Source: Occallatibacter riparius
GTDB taxonomy: Bacteria > Acidobacteriota > Terriglobia > Terriglobales > Acidobacteriaceae
Reading direction: 5' to 3'
Assembly (NCBI RefSeq): GCF_025264625.1
Contig: NZ_CP093313.1
Coordinates: forward strand, 6,138,001 to 6,202,000
Length of the DNA: 64,000 nt
Every line of letters begins with the position of its first letter. Positions within the stretch are counted from its first letter, which is position 1. The position numbers and the translations under genes are program-made. This document shows, piece after piece, positions 25,255 to 33,693 of the stretch. The notes beneath the pieces were generated by a model that ran no database searches, was not told the DNA's origin, and was given only the letters and a program-made list of their open reading frames with translations.

Positions 25255-25665
25255 ATGACTCGATTCACCACTACACCCCTGCTCGCGCTCCTGGCTCTCG
25301 CACTCACTCCAGCGTGCAAGCCTCAGAATCCCAGCGCGCAACCCGAAATCATCGGCACGTGGCGCGGAAACTCCGAATGCACCTTCAAAAACAGTCCCTG
25401 CCGCGACGAAACCAACATCTATCGCTTCACCGCAATCGCCGCCCGCCCGGGCTGGTTCTCCGGCGACGGCAGCAAGCTGGTAAAGGACAAAGAAGTATCG
25501 ATGGGGCCGTTGGTTTTCCGATACGACGCGAGCACCCACATCCTCCAGAGCAACACACCCAACGGAGTGTTCCGCTTCGTCATCCACGACGACAAGATGG
25601 TGGGCACCCTCTCGCTCCCCGACTCCACCATCTACCGCCGAATCCACCTGACCAAGGTGAAGTGA
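25255..25665 (+). CDS. Small lipoprotein, lipocalin-like
   Basis: 136 residues from MTRFTTTPLLALLALALTPAC, a lipoprotein signal with lipobox L-T-P-A-C. The mature domain IIGTWRGNSECTFKN...GVFRFVIHDDKMVGTLSLPD has the beta-strand alternation of small lipocalin-like 'GTW' proteins, with two extra cysteines that may pair. Function unknown. Confidence 0.75.
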   Translation: MTRFTTTPLLALLALALTPACKPQNPSAQPEIIGTWRGNSECTFKNSPCRDETNIYRFTAIAARPGWFSGDGSKLVKDKEVSMGPLVFRYDASTHILQSNTPNGVFRFVIHDDKMVGTLSLPDSTIYRRIHLTKVK

Positions 25666-25720
25666 TATTCATCGCGCGAAGGTGCGAATACGAAGTCGAC
25701 CCCGCCTAGTTTTGCGCGAC

Positions 25721-27256
25721 TCAATTCGCCATCGGCGTCACCACCGATACCGACGCCGCATGCGGCACCGCATACGGTGACCCCGGCGCCGATTCTACTC
25801 CGGAAGGCTTGAGCAAGTACACCAGCAGTCGATCCCCCAGAACCGCATAGATACGCTCCCCGTCCCATGCGATGCTGCCGAACTGCGGCCCCGAACAATC
25901 GCTGCTCGTGCACGAGCTCCCGCCGCTGATCTTCCCCATTGGAGTGAGAACGCTATTCTCCCCGTCCCACGCGAACAGTTGTATCTCTGCGCCGTCATTG
26001 GCTTCGAAGTATTTCCCGTCCGGTGAAAACCCGAACGTGACCCCGTTTTGAGTCACCGGAAATCCATTGTTCGCCATGTTCTTCCACGTGCTGTTTGTGC
26101 TGAGTGTGCCGGCATCATCAACCGTGTAGATCGCGAATTGCCAAGGCCCGCTTGGATCGCAGAATGGCCCTCCACAGTCTGTATAGGGCCGCACCTGAAT
26201 CACAATGTGATTCGAACGATCCGCCGCAACACCCTGCGGGCAGTAATGACTGCCGACAGCAGGCTCAGGAAAAAGTCCAGATCCGACGTACTTCAGCGCA
26301 CCATTGTCCTCTCTCTTGAACTCCGAGATCTGTGGCCCCACCCGGTAATAACAGGTGGCGCTCACCGCGTATCGGTCGTTCGATGCAATCGTAAGCGGGT
26401 ACTCGCTAGCCGGGTTGGTCGCCGTGGCATTGATCGGTGCGACCTGTCCGGTATTCCCATCGAAACTGAAGCTGGCGTAATAGCCCTCCTCCGAAGGAAC
26501 GAACACACTGCTGTAAAGATCCTCGTACTTCGGATCGAAGAACAAAGACGTCGGGCCGGAATAGATCGGTTGCCCCGCAATCCCGGTGCCCGCCGGTTGG
26601 CCCGCCACCAGCGAGCTTACCTCGCTGATGCAGCCATCCGAATGAATCGCATACGAGTAGATCTTGTAGCTATCCGCTCCGAACAGGTTCGATCCCCTGC
26701 CCACAGTGCCCAGCGGAGCCACTCCCTCCGTAGCGAACTGAGAGCCTGGAACCGCCGTCAACGAACTATCCTCGCCGACGGCAAACCCATAGATCTGGTA
26801 ATTGGTGTCCTGTTGATCGCCGGTAGAGACATAAACGAACGAAGCGACTCCATTCGATCGTCCACTGTTGCACGCAGAGCCTCCCCCGCCGGGATCTACC
26901 GGCGCGGGATTCACGACGAGAGAAACCGTCGCAGTTACAGTCCTGTAGTCCGCCGCGTCCGTCGGAGTAAAGATAGTCGAGATCGTCTGGGTTCCGGCAC
27001 TCAGCACCGTCCCGGCGGCCGGCGAATATGCGAACGTCCCCGCCACGTCGGCGCTCGCATTCAACTGCGCAGAAGTGAGCGGCGCGGGGTTAGTGATCGC
27101 CGCTGGCGTCGCCCACGTGATCACCGGCGTCTTTTTCTCGGGGATCGGACTCGAGCCACCACCCTGATTCGAACCGAGAGTTACGCTTGAGCAGGAAGTC
27201 AGGAGGGAAAGAGCTACAGCGGAAGACAGCACAAGAGCTACCGACCCAATGCGCAT
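25721..27256 (-). CDS. Beta-propeller lipoprotein with Ig-like N-domain
   Basis: 511 residues. Signal and lipobox ALSLLTSC. Residues ~40-120 resemble the Ig-like repeats PVITWATPAAITNPAPLTSAQL...GTQTISTIFTPTDAADYRTV common in acidobacterial secreted proteins. The rest shows repeated propeller-like blades (for example GFAVGEDSSLTAVPGSQF and SFDGNTGQVAPI) in the style of the lactonase/6-phosphogluconolactonase-like superfamily. Enzymatic activity is not evident. It may be a surface-attached binding or structural protein. Confidence 0.75.
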   Translation of the reverse strand: MRIGSVALVLSSAVALSLLTSCSSVTLGSNQGGGSSPIPEKKTPVITWATPAAITNPAPLTSAQLNASADVAGTFAYSPAAGTVLSAGTQTISTIFTPTDAADYRTVTATVSLVVNPAPVDPGGGGSACNSGRSNGVASFVYVSTGDQQDTNYQIYGFAVGEDSSLTAVPGSQFATEGVAPLGTVGRGSNLFGADSYKIYSYAIHSDGCISEVSSLVAGQPAGTGIAGQPIYSGPTSLFFDPKYEDLYSSVFVPSEEGYYASFSFDGNTGQVAPINATATNPASEYPLTIASNDRYAVSATCYYRVGPQISEFKREDNGALKYVGSGLFPEPAVGSHYCPQGVAADRSNHIVIQVRPYTDCGGPFCDPSGPWQFAIYTVDDAGTLSTNSTWKNMANNGFPVTQNGVTFGFSPDGKYFEANDGAEIQLFAWDGENSVLTPMGKISGGSSCTSSDCSGPQFGSIAWDGERIYAVLGDRLLVYLLKPSGVESAPGSPYAVPHAASVSVVTPMAN

Positions 27257-27349
27257 GTTGTTCCCCAGGAATGCGTAGACTCAACGCCAGCTACTTAGAT
27301 GTCTCGCATTGTGCAATGGTGGTTTCCCGACGCAGTTCCTTCAGGAAAC

Positions 27350-28258
27350 CTACACCGGATGCTCAAACACCCCATCCGCCTTGGCCCCGCTCCGCGCCGC
27401 CAGCCACGCAATATAGAGTCCTGAGCTCACAATCAGCACACTCCCCGCCACCATCCACACCGTCGGCAGCTCCCGCCACAGCGCATACGACATCACCGCC
27501 CCCGTCAGCAACTGCGTGTAGTGATACTGCGACACATTCGACGCCGACGTATGCTTCACCGCCGTATAGAAACACAGCGTCCCTGCCGCGCAGAACACGC
27601 CCATCATCACCAGTTGCGCCAGCAGCCGCCCGCCAATCGGCTCAGCATGCACCAGCATCGCAATCCCGCCGCTCACCGTCATGATCATGCCCGAAAAAAA
27701 CGCCAGGCTCTCCGGTGACTCGGTCTGCGTCAGCACCCGCGACCACACCATGTTCACGCTGAAGCACGCCACGCACGTCATGCACGCCGCATATCCGATC
27801 CAGTCCCCTGGTGCATTCCCGCCCCACGGATCGAGCGCCACCACCACCCCCGCAAACCCGGCCACAATCGCAAAGATCTTGCGCGGCTCCCGATTCTCCC
27901 CCAGCACAATCACCGCCAGAAACGTAATCACCATCGGCGACGTGAACACCAGAATGTAGAACAGCGTCAGCGACACATGCCGCAGCGCAATCACCACGCA
28001 GAGATTGTTCACCAGGTCCAGGCACGACCGCACCAACTGCCGCTTCGGCTGCCTCGGCCGCAGAGTCTTCAAGTTCCCGTGCAGCCCCGCCCACGCCGCC
28101 AGCGTCAGGCACATCACCACGCCCAGAAAGAACAAAATCTCCAGCGGCGAAAGACGTGACCTCCCCACCACCTTCATCGTGGTGTCCGTCAGCACCCAGA
28201 AGGTGAACCCGGCAATCGCCAGCCCAATCGCCTCAATATGCGACTTGCGATCGCTCAC
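27350..28258 (-). CDS. EamA/DMT-family transporter
   Basis: 302 residues with ten hydrophobic helices in two halves, typical of the drug/metabolite transporter superfamily. FYILVFTSPMVITFLAVIVLGENREPRKIFAIVAGFAGVVVAL is a diagnostic stretch of helices 3-5, and HTSASNVSQYHYTQLLTGAVMSYALWRELP is its counterpart in the second half. The substrate cannot be assigned. It ends about 95 bases before the divergent lipoprotein gene. Confidence 0.88.
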   Translation of the reverse strand: MSDRKSHIEAIGLAIAGFTFWVLTDTTMKVVGRSRLSPLEILFFLGVVMCLTLAAWAGLHGNLKTLRPRQPKRQLVRSCLDLVNNLCVVIALRHVSLTLFYILVFTSPMVITFLAVIVLGENREPRKIFAIVAGFAGVVVALDPWGGNAPGDWIGYAACMTCVACFSVNMVWSRVLTQTESPESLAFFSGMIMTVSGGIAMLVHAEPIGGRLLAQLVMMGVFCAAGTLCFYTAVKHTSASNVSQYHYTQLLTGAVMSYALWRELPTVWMVAGSVLIVSSGLYIAWLAARSGAKADGVFEHPV

Positions 28259-28344
28259 GCACCCATCCGCTCATTTGGCGTCGAATCCGCACACTCTGTG
28301 CTCGCCACAAATCTCCGCATACCTAGAGCCTAACAATCGAGGGC

Positions 28345-28545
28345 TTCTGCTTTTGCCTTTGCTTTTCTTTCTGTCATTCCCACAGGGAATCTGCTGTTCG
28401 CCCGGCGCGTTCCACCACAAAGCTCTCGTGCCCCATCCTGTCGACTTTTTCTGTCGACAGGGTGGGAAACCACGAACCCAACCCAGCCGAGAATGGCGCC
28501 GAAGGTGCGGTGGCCGCACCGAAGGTGCCGGAATCCGCCCACCTC
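28345..28545. repeat. Composite dispersed repeats before aldo-keto reductase
   Basis: Left part: TTTGCTTTTCTTTCTGTCAT then TCCCACAGGGAATCTGCTG, the same block as near 36396-36440. Right part from about 28427: GTGCCCCATCCTGTCGAC, hairpin around CTGTCGACAGG, GGGTGGGAAACCAC, CCCAACCCAGC, GAGAATGGCG and GGTGGCCGCACC, a copy of the GTGCCCCATCC family. Confidence 0.7.
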
Positions 28546-28580
28546 CGGACCGCATCTCACCTCCGTCAAGGAGCACCCTC

Positions 28581-29537
28581 ATGCAGACCAGAAAGCTCGG
28601 CCACAACGGCCCTGAAGTTCCCATCATCTGCCTCGGCGGCAACGTCTTCGGCTGGACCGTCTCCGAAGCCGACAGCCTCAACCAGCTCGATCGCGCCGTC
28701 TCCTCCGGCCTTACCTTCATCGACACCGCCGACGTCTACTCCCGCTGGGCCCCCGGCCACCAGGGCGGCGAGTCCGAAACCATCCTCGGCAAATGGTTCG
28801 CCCGCTCCGGCCGTCGCAAAGACGTTATCCTCGCCACCAAGGTCGGCATGGAGATGGGTGAAGGCAAGAAAGGACTCAACCCCCGCTACATCGCCCAGGC
28901 AGTCGACGACTCCCTCCGCCGCCTCCAGACCGACTACATCGACCTCTACCAGGCACACCAGGACGACCCCTCCACCCCTCTCGAGGAGACCCTCGGCGCC
29001 TTCGACAAGCTCGTCAAAGCCGGAAAGGTCCGCTACATCGGCGCCTCCAACTACTCCGGCGCGCGCCTCTCCGAAGCCGTCGAAACCAGCCGCAAAAACG
29101 GCCTCGCCGAGTACACCTCGCTCCAGCCCCACTACAACCTCGTCGAGCGCCACAACTTCGAGTCCGACCTGCTCCCCGTCGTCCAGAAATACCAACTCGG
29201 CGTGATCCCCTACTTCTCCCTAGCCGCGGGATTCCTCACCGGCAAGTACCGCCGCGACTCCGAGACCCAGTCAGCCCGCGCCGGAATGGTAAAGAAGTAC
29301 TTCAACGATCAGGGCTATGCTGTTGTAGATGCACTGGATGAAGTCGCCAGCCAGCACAAGGCCACACCCGCCCAGGTAGCCCTGGCGTGGCTCCTCGCTC
29401 AGCCCGGCATCACGGCTCCCATCGCCAGCGCGACCAGCGACAAGCACCTCGACGATCTCGTCTCCGCCGCCAATCTCAAGCTCGACCCAGCCAGCATTCA
29501 GCGCCTAACCGAAGCCAGCACCCCCGTAGCGGCCTGA
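28581..29537 (+). CDS. Aldo/keto reductase
   Basis: 318 residues; CAAGGAG precedes the ATG. The catalytic tetrad is present: Asp and Tyr (about residue 53) in FIDTADVYSRW, Lys in ILATKVGM, His in DLYQAHQDD. GKVRYIGASNYSGARL and the C-terminal GITAPIASATS form the cofactor region. The frame upstream runs through repeats. NADPH-dependent reduction of an aldehyde or keto sugar is expected; the specific substrate is unknown. Confidence 0.92.
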   Translation: MQTRKLGHNGPEVPIICLGGNVFGWTVSEADSLNQLDRAVSSGLTFIDTADVYSRWAPGHQGGESETILGKWFARSGRRKDVILATKVGMEMGEGKKGLNPRYIAQAVDDSLRRLQTDYIDLYQAHQDDPSTPLEETLGAFDKLVKAGKVRYIGASNYSGARLSEAVETSRKNGLAEYTSLQPHYNLVERHNFESDLLPVVQKYQLGVIPYFSLAAGFLTGKYRRDSETQSARAGMVKKYFNDQGYAVVDALDEVASQHKATPAQVALAWLLAQPGITAPIASATSDKHLDDLVSAANLKLDPASIQRLTEASTPVAA

Positions 29538-29564
29538 CTCGTTGAGCACCTAGAACAAAACAAA

Positions 29565-29594
29565 GGGCGCAATCCGCGTCAGCGGATTGCGCCC
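29565..29594. terminator. Strong terminator hairpin after aldo-keto reductase
   Basis: GGGCGCAATCCGC pairs perfectly with GCGGATTGCGCCC around a GTCA loop, a 13-base-pair stem between converging genes. Confidence 0.8.
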
Positions 29595-29602
29595 CATCTA
29601 AT

Positions 29603-29656
29603 CCCTAAACCCTAACCCCTAAGCCCTGCTTTTCTATTCCCTATTCCCTATTCCCT
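29603..29656. repeat. Two heptamer arrays: CCCTAAN then ATTCCCT
   Basis: CCCTAAA-CCCTAAC-CCCTAAG-CCCT spans 29603-29627, and three exact copies of ATTCCCT span 29636-29656, ending 7 bases before the stop side of the DUF3106 gene. Related heptamers occupy two other spacers of the same operon. Confidence 0.85.
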
Positions 29657-29663
29657 GCTCTTA

Positions 29664-30542
29664 TCACCTCGGCGCCTCATACGGCTCCACCCGCAGCATG
29701 TCGCTCAGGATATTTCGCTCCTGCGGCGAGAACTGCCCCTGGTATCGTGCGGAGTTCAGCACAATCGACCTCTGATCCGGCGGCACCGACCGCAAATCCC
29801 GAAACGCATTCCGCATGATCGACTGCCGATCCTGAGGCAGCGTCCGCCACTCCTGCGCCGAGTGATTCACCTTCAGCCGCTCCTCGGGCGACAGCCTTTC
29901 CAGGTTCTCCGCCCTGGCCAGCCGCCGTTCCCGCTGCTGCTCGCTCATGTTGTCCACGTGCTGCAGTTGCTGCACCAGCCGCTGCTGCTCGCCCTGCGGA
30001 AGCTGCTTGAAGCTCGGATCGCTCCGCAGCATCCTCTCCTGGTTCGCCACCGGCACATTGCGGTGCTGATCCAGCCAGTTCTGCAGATGCCCCGGTGGCG
30101 CAGTTGCCGGCGCGCGATATCCCGGATACACCGGCCGCGTATTCGACGGCGCAATGAAGTGCTGCCCTTGCGGCGGTTGATTGAACTGACTCGGACTCGT
30201 CGGCCGCTGATTGAACTGATTCGGAGGCGGTGTCCGCGGCTGCGTGTACTGCGGCGGCGCGTTCGTCGGCCTCGGCGGAACATTCGTAGGCCGCGGCTGT
30301 GTATTCGGCGGCCGCACCTGCGAACTCGGCGGCGGCGTGTAGCTATGCTGATTCCGCGCCGGCGACTCCGGATGGCTCTGCGCCCGCGGCGGCGGAGCCG
30401 AATTGTGTTGAGGCTGCGGATGCGATGGCGGCGGGCTCTGCTTATGGTTCTGCGCCCACCCGGCCGGCAGGCACAACGCCGCTGCAACCACGGCGGTAAT
30501 CCCCGCCCGGCGCAACTCGCTCGCCTTAACCAACCCCTTCAT
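29664..30542 (-). CDS. Secreted DUF3106 protein with Pro-rich region
   Basis: 292 residues from MKGLVKASE; a GTG three codons earlier is an alternative. A signal peptide (AVVAAALCLPAGWAQ) is followed by ~120 residues of Pro/Gln/Asn/Arg-rich sequence, and then the DUF3106 helical repeats: MLRSDPSFKQLPQGEQQRLVQ, LERLSPEERLKVNHSAQEWR, LPQDRQSIMRNAFRDLRSVP, and FSPQERNILSDML. The family has unknown function and is typically next to ECF sigma/anti-sigma genes, as here. It may act as a periplasmic sensor or effector of that system. Confidence 0.85.
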   Translation of the reverse strand: MKGLVKASELRRAGITAVVAAALCLPAGWAQNHKQSPPPSHPQPQHNSAPPPRAQSHPESPARNQHSYTPPPSSQVRPPNTQPRPTNVPPRPTNAPPQYTQPRTPPPNQFNQRPTSPSQFNQPPQGQHFIAPSNTRPVYPGYRAPATAPPGHLQNWLDQHRNVPVANQERMLRSDPSFKQLPQGEQQRLVQQLQHVDNMSEQQRERRLARAENLERLSPEERLKVNHSAQEWRTLPQDRQSIMRNAFRDLRSVPPDQRSIVLNSARYQGQFSPQERNILSDMLRVEPYEAPR

Positions 30543-30568
30543 CGCCTCCACCTCGTCTTTGCTTTTCT

Positions 30569-30596
30569 GTTCCCTGTTCCCTGTTCCCTGTTCCCT
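30569..30596. repeat. Four GTTCCCT heptamers between anti-sigma and DUF3106 genes
   Basis: Four exact tandem copies of GTTCCCT. On the transcribed strand they read AGGGAAC, purine-rich units resembling ribosome-binding sites, placed 27 bases before the DUF3106 start. Confidence 0.9.
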
Positions 30597-30599
30597 GCT

Positions 30600-31106
30600 T
30601 TACTGCTGCACCGTGTCCCCGTTATCATCCGGCGCTGAAATCGTCTCCAGCTGATCAAGCAGTTGCGCATTGTTATCCAGTGTCTGCAGATCGTGCACCA
30701 CCGCCGCATGCGGATCCGCCGGAGTCGACTGCCAGTAGAAATCCAGGTACGCACCGCCGCCCACCAGCAGCAGCACCGTCATCGCCATCGCCGCCAACGG
30801 ACGCGCATGCAGCCTATGCGGCTGCATCATGAAACGTGCCCGCATCCTCTCCAGCCACCCCGCCGGCTTCGCTAGTTGCTCTTCCCGAAGCCGCGCCTGA
30901 AACCTGGTCATGAAGTACGGATTCGGCTCCGGAGCCTCCCAGGCATCCATCAGCCCCATCGTGGCGCGCAGTTCCTCGAGTTCGCGGCGGCAACCGTCAC
31001 ACTCGCTGACATGCGTTTTCACCGCGGCAGGCACAGTCTCAGGATCGAGCAGCAGGTCCGCCAGCCTCGTCTCCATTCCCGCGCAGATCGTCGTGTTCCG
31101 TTCCAT
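30600..31106 (-). CDS. Anti-sigma factor with zinc-finger motif and one TM helix
   Basis: 168 residues from MERNTTICAGMETRL. The N-terminal cytoplasmic domain has the ZAS-type H-x3-C-x2-C motif in THVSECDGCRRELEEL. A transmembrane helix is at about residues 102-122 (PLAAMAMTVLLLVGGGAYLDF). A short periplasmic tail follows. It should hold the ECF sigma factor encoded 70 bases upstream. The downstream DUF3106 protein is a likely member of the same circuit. Confidence 0.85.
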   Translation of the reverse strand: MERNTTICAGMETRLADLLLDPETVPAAVKTHVSECDGCRRELEELRATMGLMDAWEAPEPNPYFMTRFQARLREEQLAKPAGWLERMRARFMMQPHRLHARPLAAMAMTVLLLVGGGAYLDFYWQSTPADPHAAVVHDLQTLDNNAQLLDQLETISAPDDNGDTVQQ

Positions 31107-31175
31107 CTCAACCACCCCAGCTTTGTGGCCGTCCCCCGGCCTCAATTCCCTTTTGCCTTCTTAGACGAAATTCCC

Positions 31176-32192
31176 TCAAACGAATTCCTTCAACTTTTCC
31201 CGCAGCGTTTGATACGCCCGAAACAGCAGTGACTTCGTCGCCGACTCGCTCAGTTTCAGCACTTCCCCAATCTGCCGATAATCGAGCCCCTGGTACTTGT
31301 GCATCAGCACCGCGGTCCGCTGCCTCTCCGGCAGTGCCATCACGTGCTTGCGAATCGCGGCCATCCGTTCGTCCTTCAACAGCGACTGCTCCACCGAAGG
31401 CCGGTCGTCCGCCACCTCCGGCGTCGTGCCCGTCTCTTCATCCGGCACGTCCAGGTATACGTTCTGTGCCGCCCGTTCGTGCTTCGTATCCCGCGCGTTG
31501 TTCACCGCGAGATTCGTGGCAATCCGATAAAGCCACGTCGTAAACTTCGCCTCGGCGCGGTAGCTCTCGCGGCTCCGGTAAACCCGCAGGAAAACCTCCT
31601 GCGCCAGCTCCTCGGCAACTGCCTGATTGTGCACCATCCGGTAGAGGAAATTAATCATCGCCCGGTGGTATTTTCCGACCAGGTAGTTGAACCCCGCCTC
31701 ATCCCCTGCCGCCACCCGCAGCATGATCGCCGCATCGCTGTTCGGATCGGCCGCTGCCGCTCCCGCCACATGCGGTTCCTGGCTCGGTTGCGGACCCGCT
31801 CCAGCGAGTCCCGGCCCCGTTCCTAACGCCGCATTGTCCAGCACCAGGGTTGCCATATCCTCTTCAACCCCGGAGTCCTCATTTTGTTGCGCCTTTTCCG
31901 CAACTTCCGAATCGTCATCCAGGCTCGAATCCGGCTCCTCGTCATCCCCGCCAAACCGTCTTCCCGCCGGCCTCGCCGCACCGCCGCCAGAGGCTCCCAG
32001 CGGCCGGTTCTCAGCATCGCCATCCGCCCGCGACCGCGCCAGCATCTTGGCAAATAATCCAGCCATAGCGCCAGCGGCAACCGAGCCACCGCCCGCAGCG
32101 GGCCCATCGGTCACGCCGAACGCACGCACCCCCGCCCCGCCCTCCGGAAGGAAGTCCGCCGCCGCCCGCATTCGCCTGAACCGAAACAACAT
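31176..32192 (-). CDS. ECF RNA polymerase sigma factor with long N-tail
   Basis: 338 residues as drawn. The sigma domains occupy only the C-terminal ~185: EAGFNYLVGKYHRAMINFLYRMV and AEELAQEVFLRVYRSRESYR (sigma2), WLYRIATNLAVNNARD, and LPERQRTAVLMHKYQGLDYRQIGEVLKLSESATKSLLFRA (sigma4). The first ~150 residues are Gly/Ala/Asp-rich low complexity. The true start could be internal, for example MATLVLDNAA at 31856. It forms an operon with its anti-sigma and the DUF3106 gene. Confidence 0.88.
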   Translation of the reverse strand: MLFRFRRMRAAADFLPEGGAGVRAFGVTDGPAAGGGSVAAGAMAGLFAKMLARSRADGDAENRPLGASGGGAARPAGRRFGGDDEEPDSSLDDDSEVAEKAQQNEDSGVEEDMATLVLDNAALGTGPGLAGAGPQPSQEPHVAGAAAADPNSDAAIMLRVAAGDEAGFNYLVGKYHRAMINFLYRMVHNQAVAEELAQEVFLRVYRSRESYRAEAKFTTWLYRIATNLAVNNARDTKHERAAQNVYLDVPDEETGTTPEVADDRPSVEQSLLKDERMAAIRKHVMALPERQRTAVLMHKYQGLDYRQIGEVLKLSESATKSLLFRAYQTLREKLKEFV

Positions 32193-32228
32193 ACGTTCCG
32201 TGAATAACCCTCGGGCAGGTCCTTGCCT

Positions 32229-32285
32229 GTCCCTATTCCCTACTCCCTATTCCCTTGTCCCTCTGCCCCTTGTCCCTTTGTCCCT
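32229..32285. repeat. Imperfect NNTCCCT heptamer array before sigma gene
   Basis: TGTCCCT, ATTCCCT, ACTCCCT, ATTCCCT, TGTCCCT and further drifted copies (CTGCCCCT, TTGTCCCT) run for about 57 bases in the spacer upstream of the ECF sigma gene, just before the tRNA gene on the other strand. Confidence 0.8.
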
Positions 32286-32342
32286 GCAACTTGGCCCTGT
32301 CGCCCTGCAAGTGTTACTCTAAATCACGTCGGGTTCACAATT

Positions 32343-32419
32343 GGGCGGTTAGCTCAGCTGGTTAGAGCGCCTGCTTCACACGCAGGAGGTCCGGGGTTCG
32401 AGTCCCTGACCGCCCACCA
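32343..32419 (+). tRNA. tRNA-Val (anticodon CAC)
   Basis: A complete cloverleaf. Acceptor GGGCGGT pairs with ACCGCCC, followed by discriminator A and an encoded CCA (32417-32419). D-arm TTAGCTCAGCTGGTTAGAGC, anticodon stem CCTGC/GCAGG with loop TTCACAC giving CAC, T-arm GGTTCGAGTCC. It reads GTG codons. Confidence 0.97.
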
Positions 32420-32530
32420 AATCCCACCACAAACCCGCACCCCCCACAACTTTGTCATTCTGAGCCACAGGCGAAGAACCCGCTGTTGCTTCTCCCCTCA
32501 AGCTATCGTCCTGAGGACCATGCGCTCCGG

Positions 32531-32758
32531 TCACTTCTCCCTCTGATCCCGTTCCCTCGCCTTCAGTATCTTGGGCGCGAACTCCCGCCGAATGCGCTCC
32601 AGAGCCGCCTCCATTTGCTCCCTCGAGGGCATCGTCCCTTCCCGAACCATACGCTTCGCTTCAGCTTCCATCGCAACCGGATCGAACCGCTTGTTTTGCT
32701 CCGTTTCGGTCAGAGTAGTTTGCGCAGCTTTGGGCCGCGTCCGTGCTTTCTTCGGCAT
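32531..32758 (-). CDS. Small basic hypothetical protein
   Basis: 75 residues, MPKKARTRPKAAQTT..., with GGAGGAG just before the ATG. Highly charged; the second half is helical (MPSREQMEAALERIRREFAPKILKARERD). No family recognised. It is on the opposite strand just beyond tRNA-Val. The good ribosome-binding site supports a real gene. Confidence 0.6.
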   Translation of the reverse strand: MPKKARTRPKAAQTTLTETEQNKRFDPVAMEAEAKRMVREGTMPSREQMEAALERIRREFAPKILKARERDQREK

Positions 32759-32878
32759 TTGCTCCTCCAGATTCTTCGGTGACTCGAGCTCTCTCGATTG
32801 GGACCTTTGCCGCCCGCCAGCGAGTTAACTGATCACTAGCGGCAAAAGTCCCGTCCCAAAGGGGAACGCAACCTTGCG

Positions 32879-33190
32879 TCACTTCCTTAAACGGGCCCTT
32901 AGTTTCTCTGGCAACTCGGAGTAGCTAATACAAACCGGGCCTGGATTCCAGTCGTAGACGTGCCTCAGACCATCCCAGATAAAGGTTCTTCTGCTCTTCA
33001 ACAGTTGGTGGAAAAGTTCATTCTTCTCAATGTCGCTCATGCTTGCCAGCACATCAGAGCCGACAACTATCTCTTCACAGTGATCCATCTGGCCCAGTAA
33101 TTCCTTCAGCTTCTCGCTTCCGTCCTGTTGAAAAGCTTTGAAAAGTTCAGCCGCTGTGAAATGCTTTTTTGATTCGGATTGCTCAGACAT
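32879..33190 (-). CDS. Hypothetical soluble protein
   Basis: 103 residues, ATG preceded by AGAGGAG. MSEQSESKKHFTAAELFKAFQQDGSEKL and a central DIEKNELFHQLLKSRRTFIWDGLRHVYDW are predicted helical. Not recognised as a known family. Lower GC than flanking genes. Confidence 0.65.
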   Translation of the reverse strand: MSEQSESKKHFTAAELFKAFQQDGSEKLKELLGQMDHCEEIVVGSDVLASMSDIEKNELFHQLLKSRRTFIWDGLRHVYDWNPGPVCISYSELPEKLRARLRK

Positions 33191-33348
33191 CTACGCTCCT
33201 CTTTAGCCGCATTCGCCCTCAGGGCAGGGGCGGCAATCTGGAACAAATCCCCCTCGGTCAGCTTCCACATGGCAGGCGACCAGCCTGAGAATGGATCCGG
33301 ACCTCACGCGAGTTAGCAAAATTGGTGCCCTGTCAGGCCAAAACGAAA

Positions 33349-33366
33349 ACCCTCCGAGCGGAGGGT
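33349..33366 (-). terminator. Intrinsic terminator on the minus strand
   Basis: ACCCTCC-GAGC-GGAGGGT forms a perfect 7-base-pair stem. Read on the minus strand it is followed by TTTCGTTTT. It would end transcripts from the gene at 33694-34095. Confidence 0.7.
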
Positions 33367-33693
33367 ATGCCCGCTTGGTTGCCCTATCAGGACCGCATCC
33401 GCATTTCGCGACCACCTTGCCCGGGAAGGCAGGTTGGCATGGGTCGAACCGAACCCAATTCTTGATGCAGGTACAGACTACAGCAAGCCAGCAGGTGAGG
33501 CAATCCTACAATCAGTATTCGCTCTCGATGAGCGATCATCCTGCGGATATGAGCAGCCCAACTCAGCGAACGTCCAACGCCAGGCAGCATTCCAGCGCAA
33601 CGAGAAATCCCGACGCGCATGGAATGCTCCTGGATCAAGAGCCCGACGCGCAGCTTTGCGCAGCAGCACTCAGGGTGGATTGAACGCCCACCG
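33367..33693. other. Non-coding stretch without recognised features
   Basis: About 330 bases between the terminator and the next minus-strand gene. Short ORFs on both strands lack ribosome-binding sites and family resemblance. I see nothing definite. Confidence 0.4.

Noticed and set aside
26048..27190. 380-codon ORF opposite the propeller lipoprotein
   Set aside because: Arg-rich shadow; the minus-strand lipoprotein has a lipobox and regular repeats.
33203..33415. 70-codon Cys-containing minus-strand ORF
   Set aside because: A good minus-strand terminator (33349-33366) lies inside it, the start is a GTG and no clear ribosome-binding site is present.
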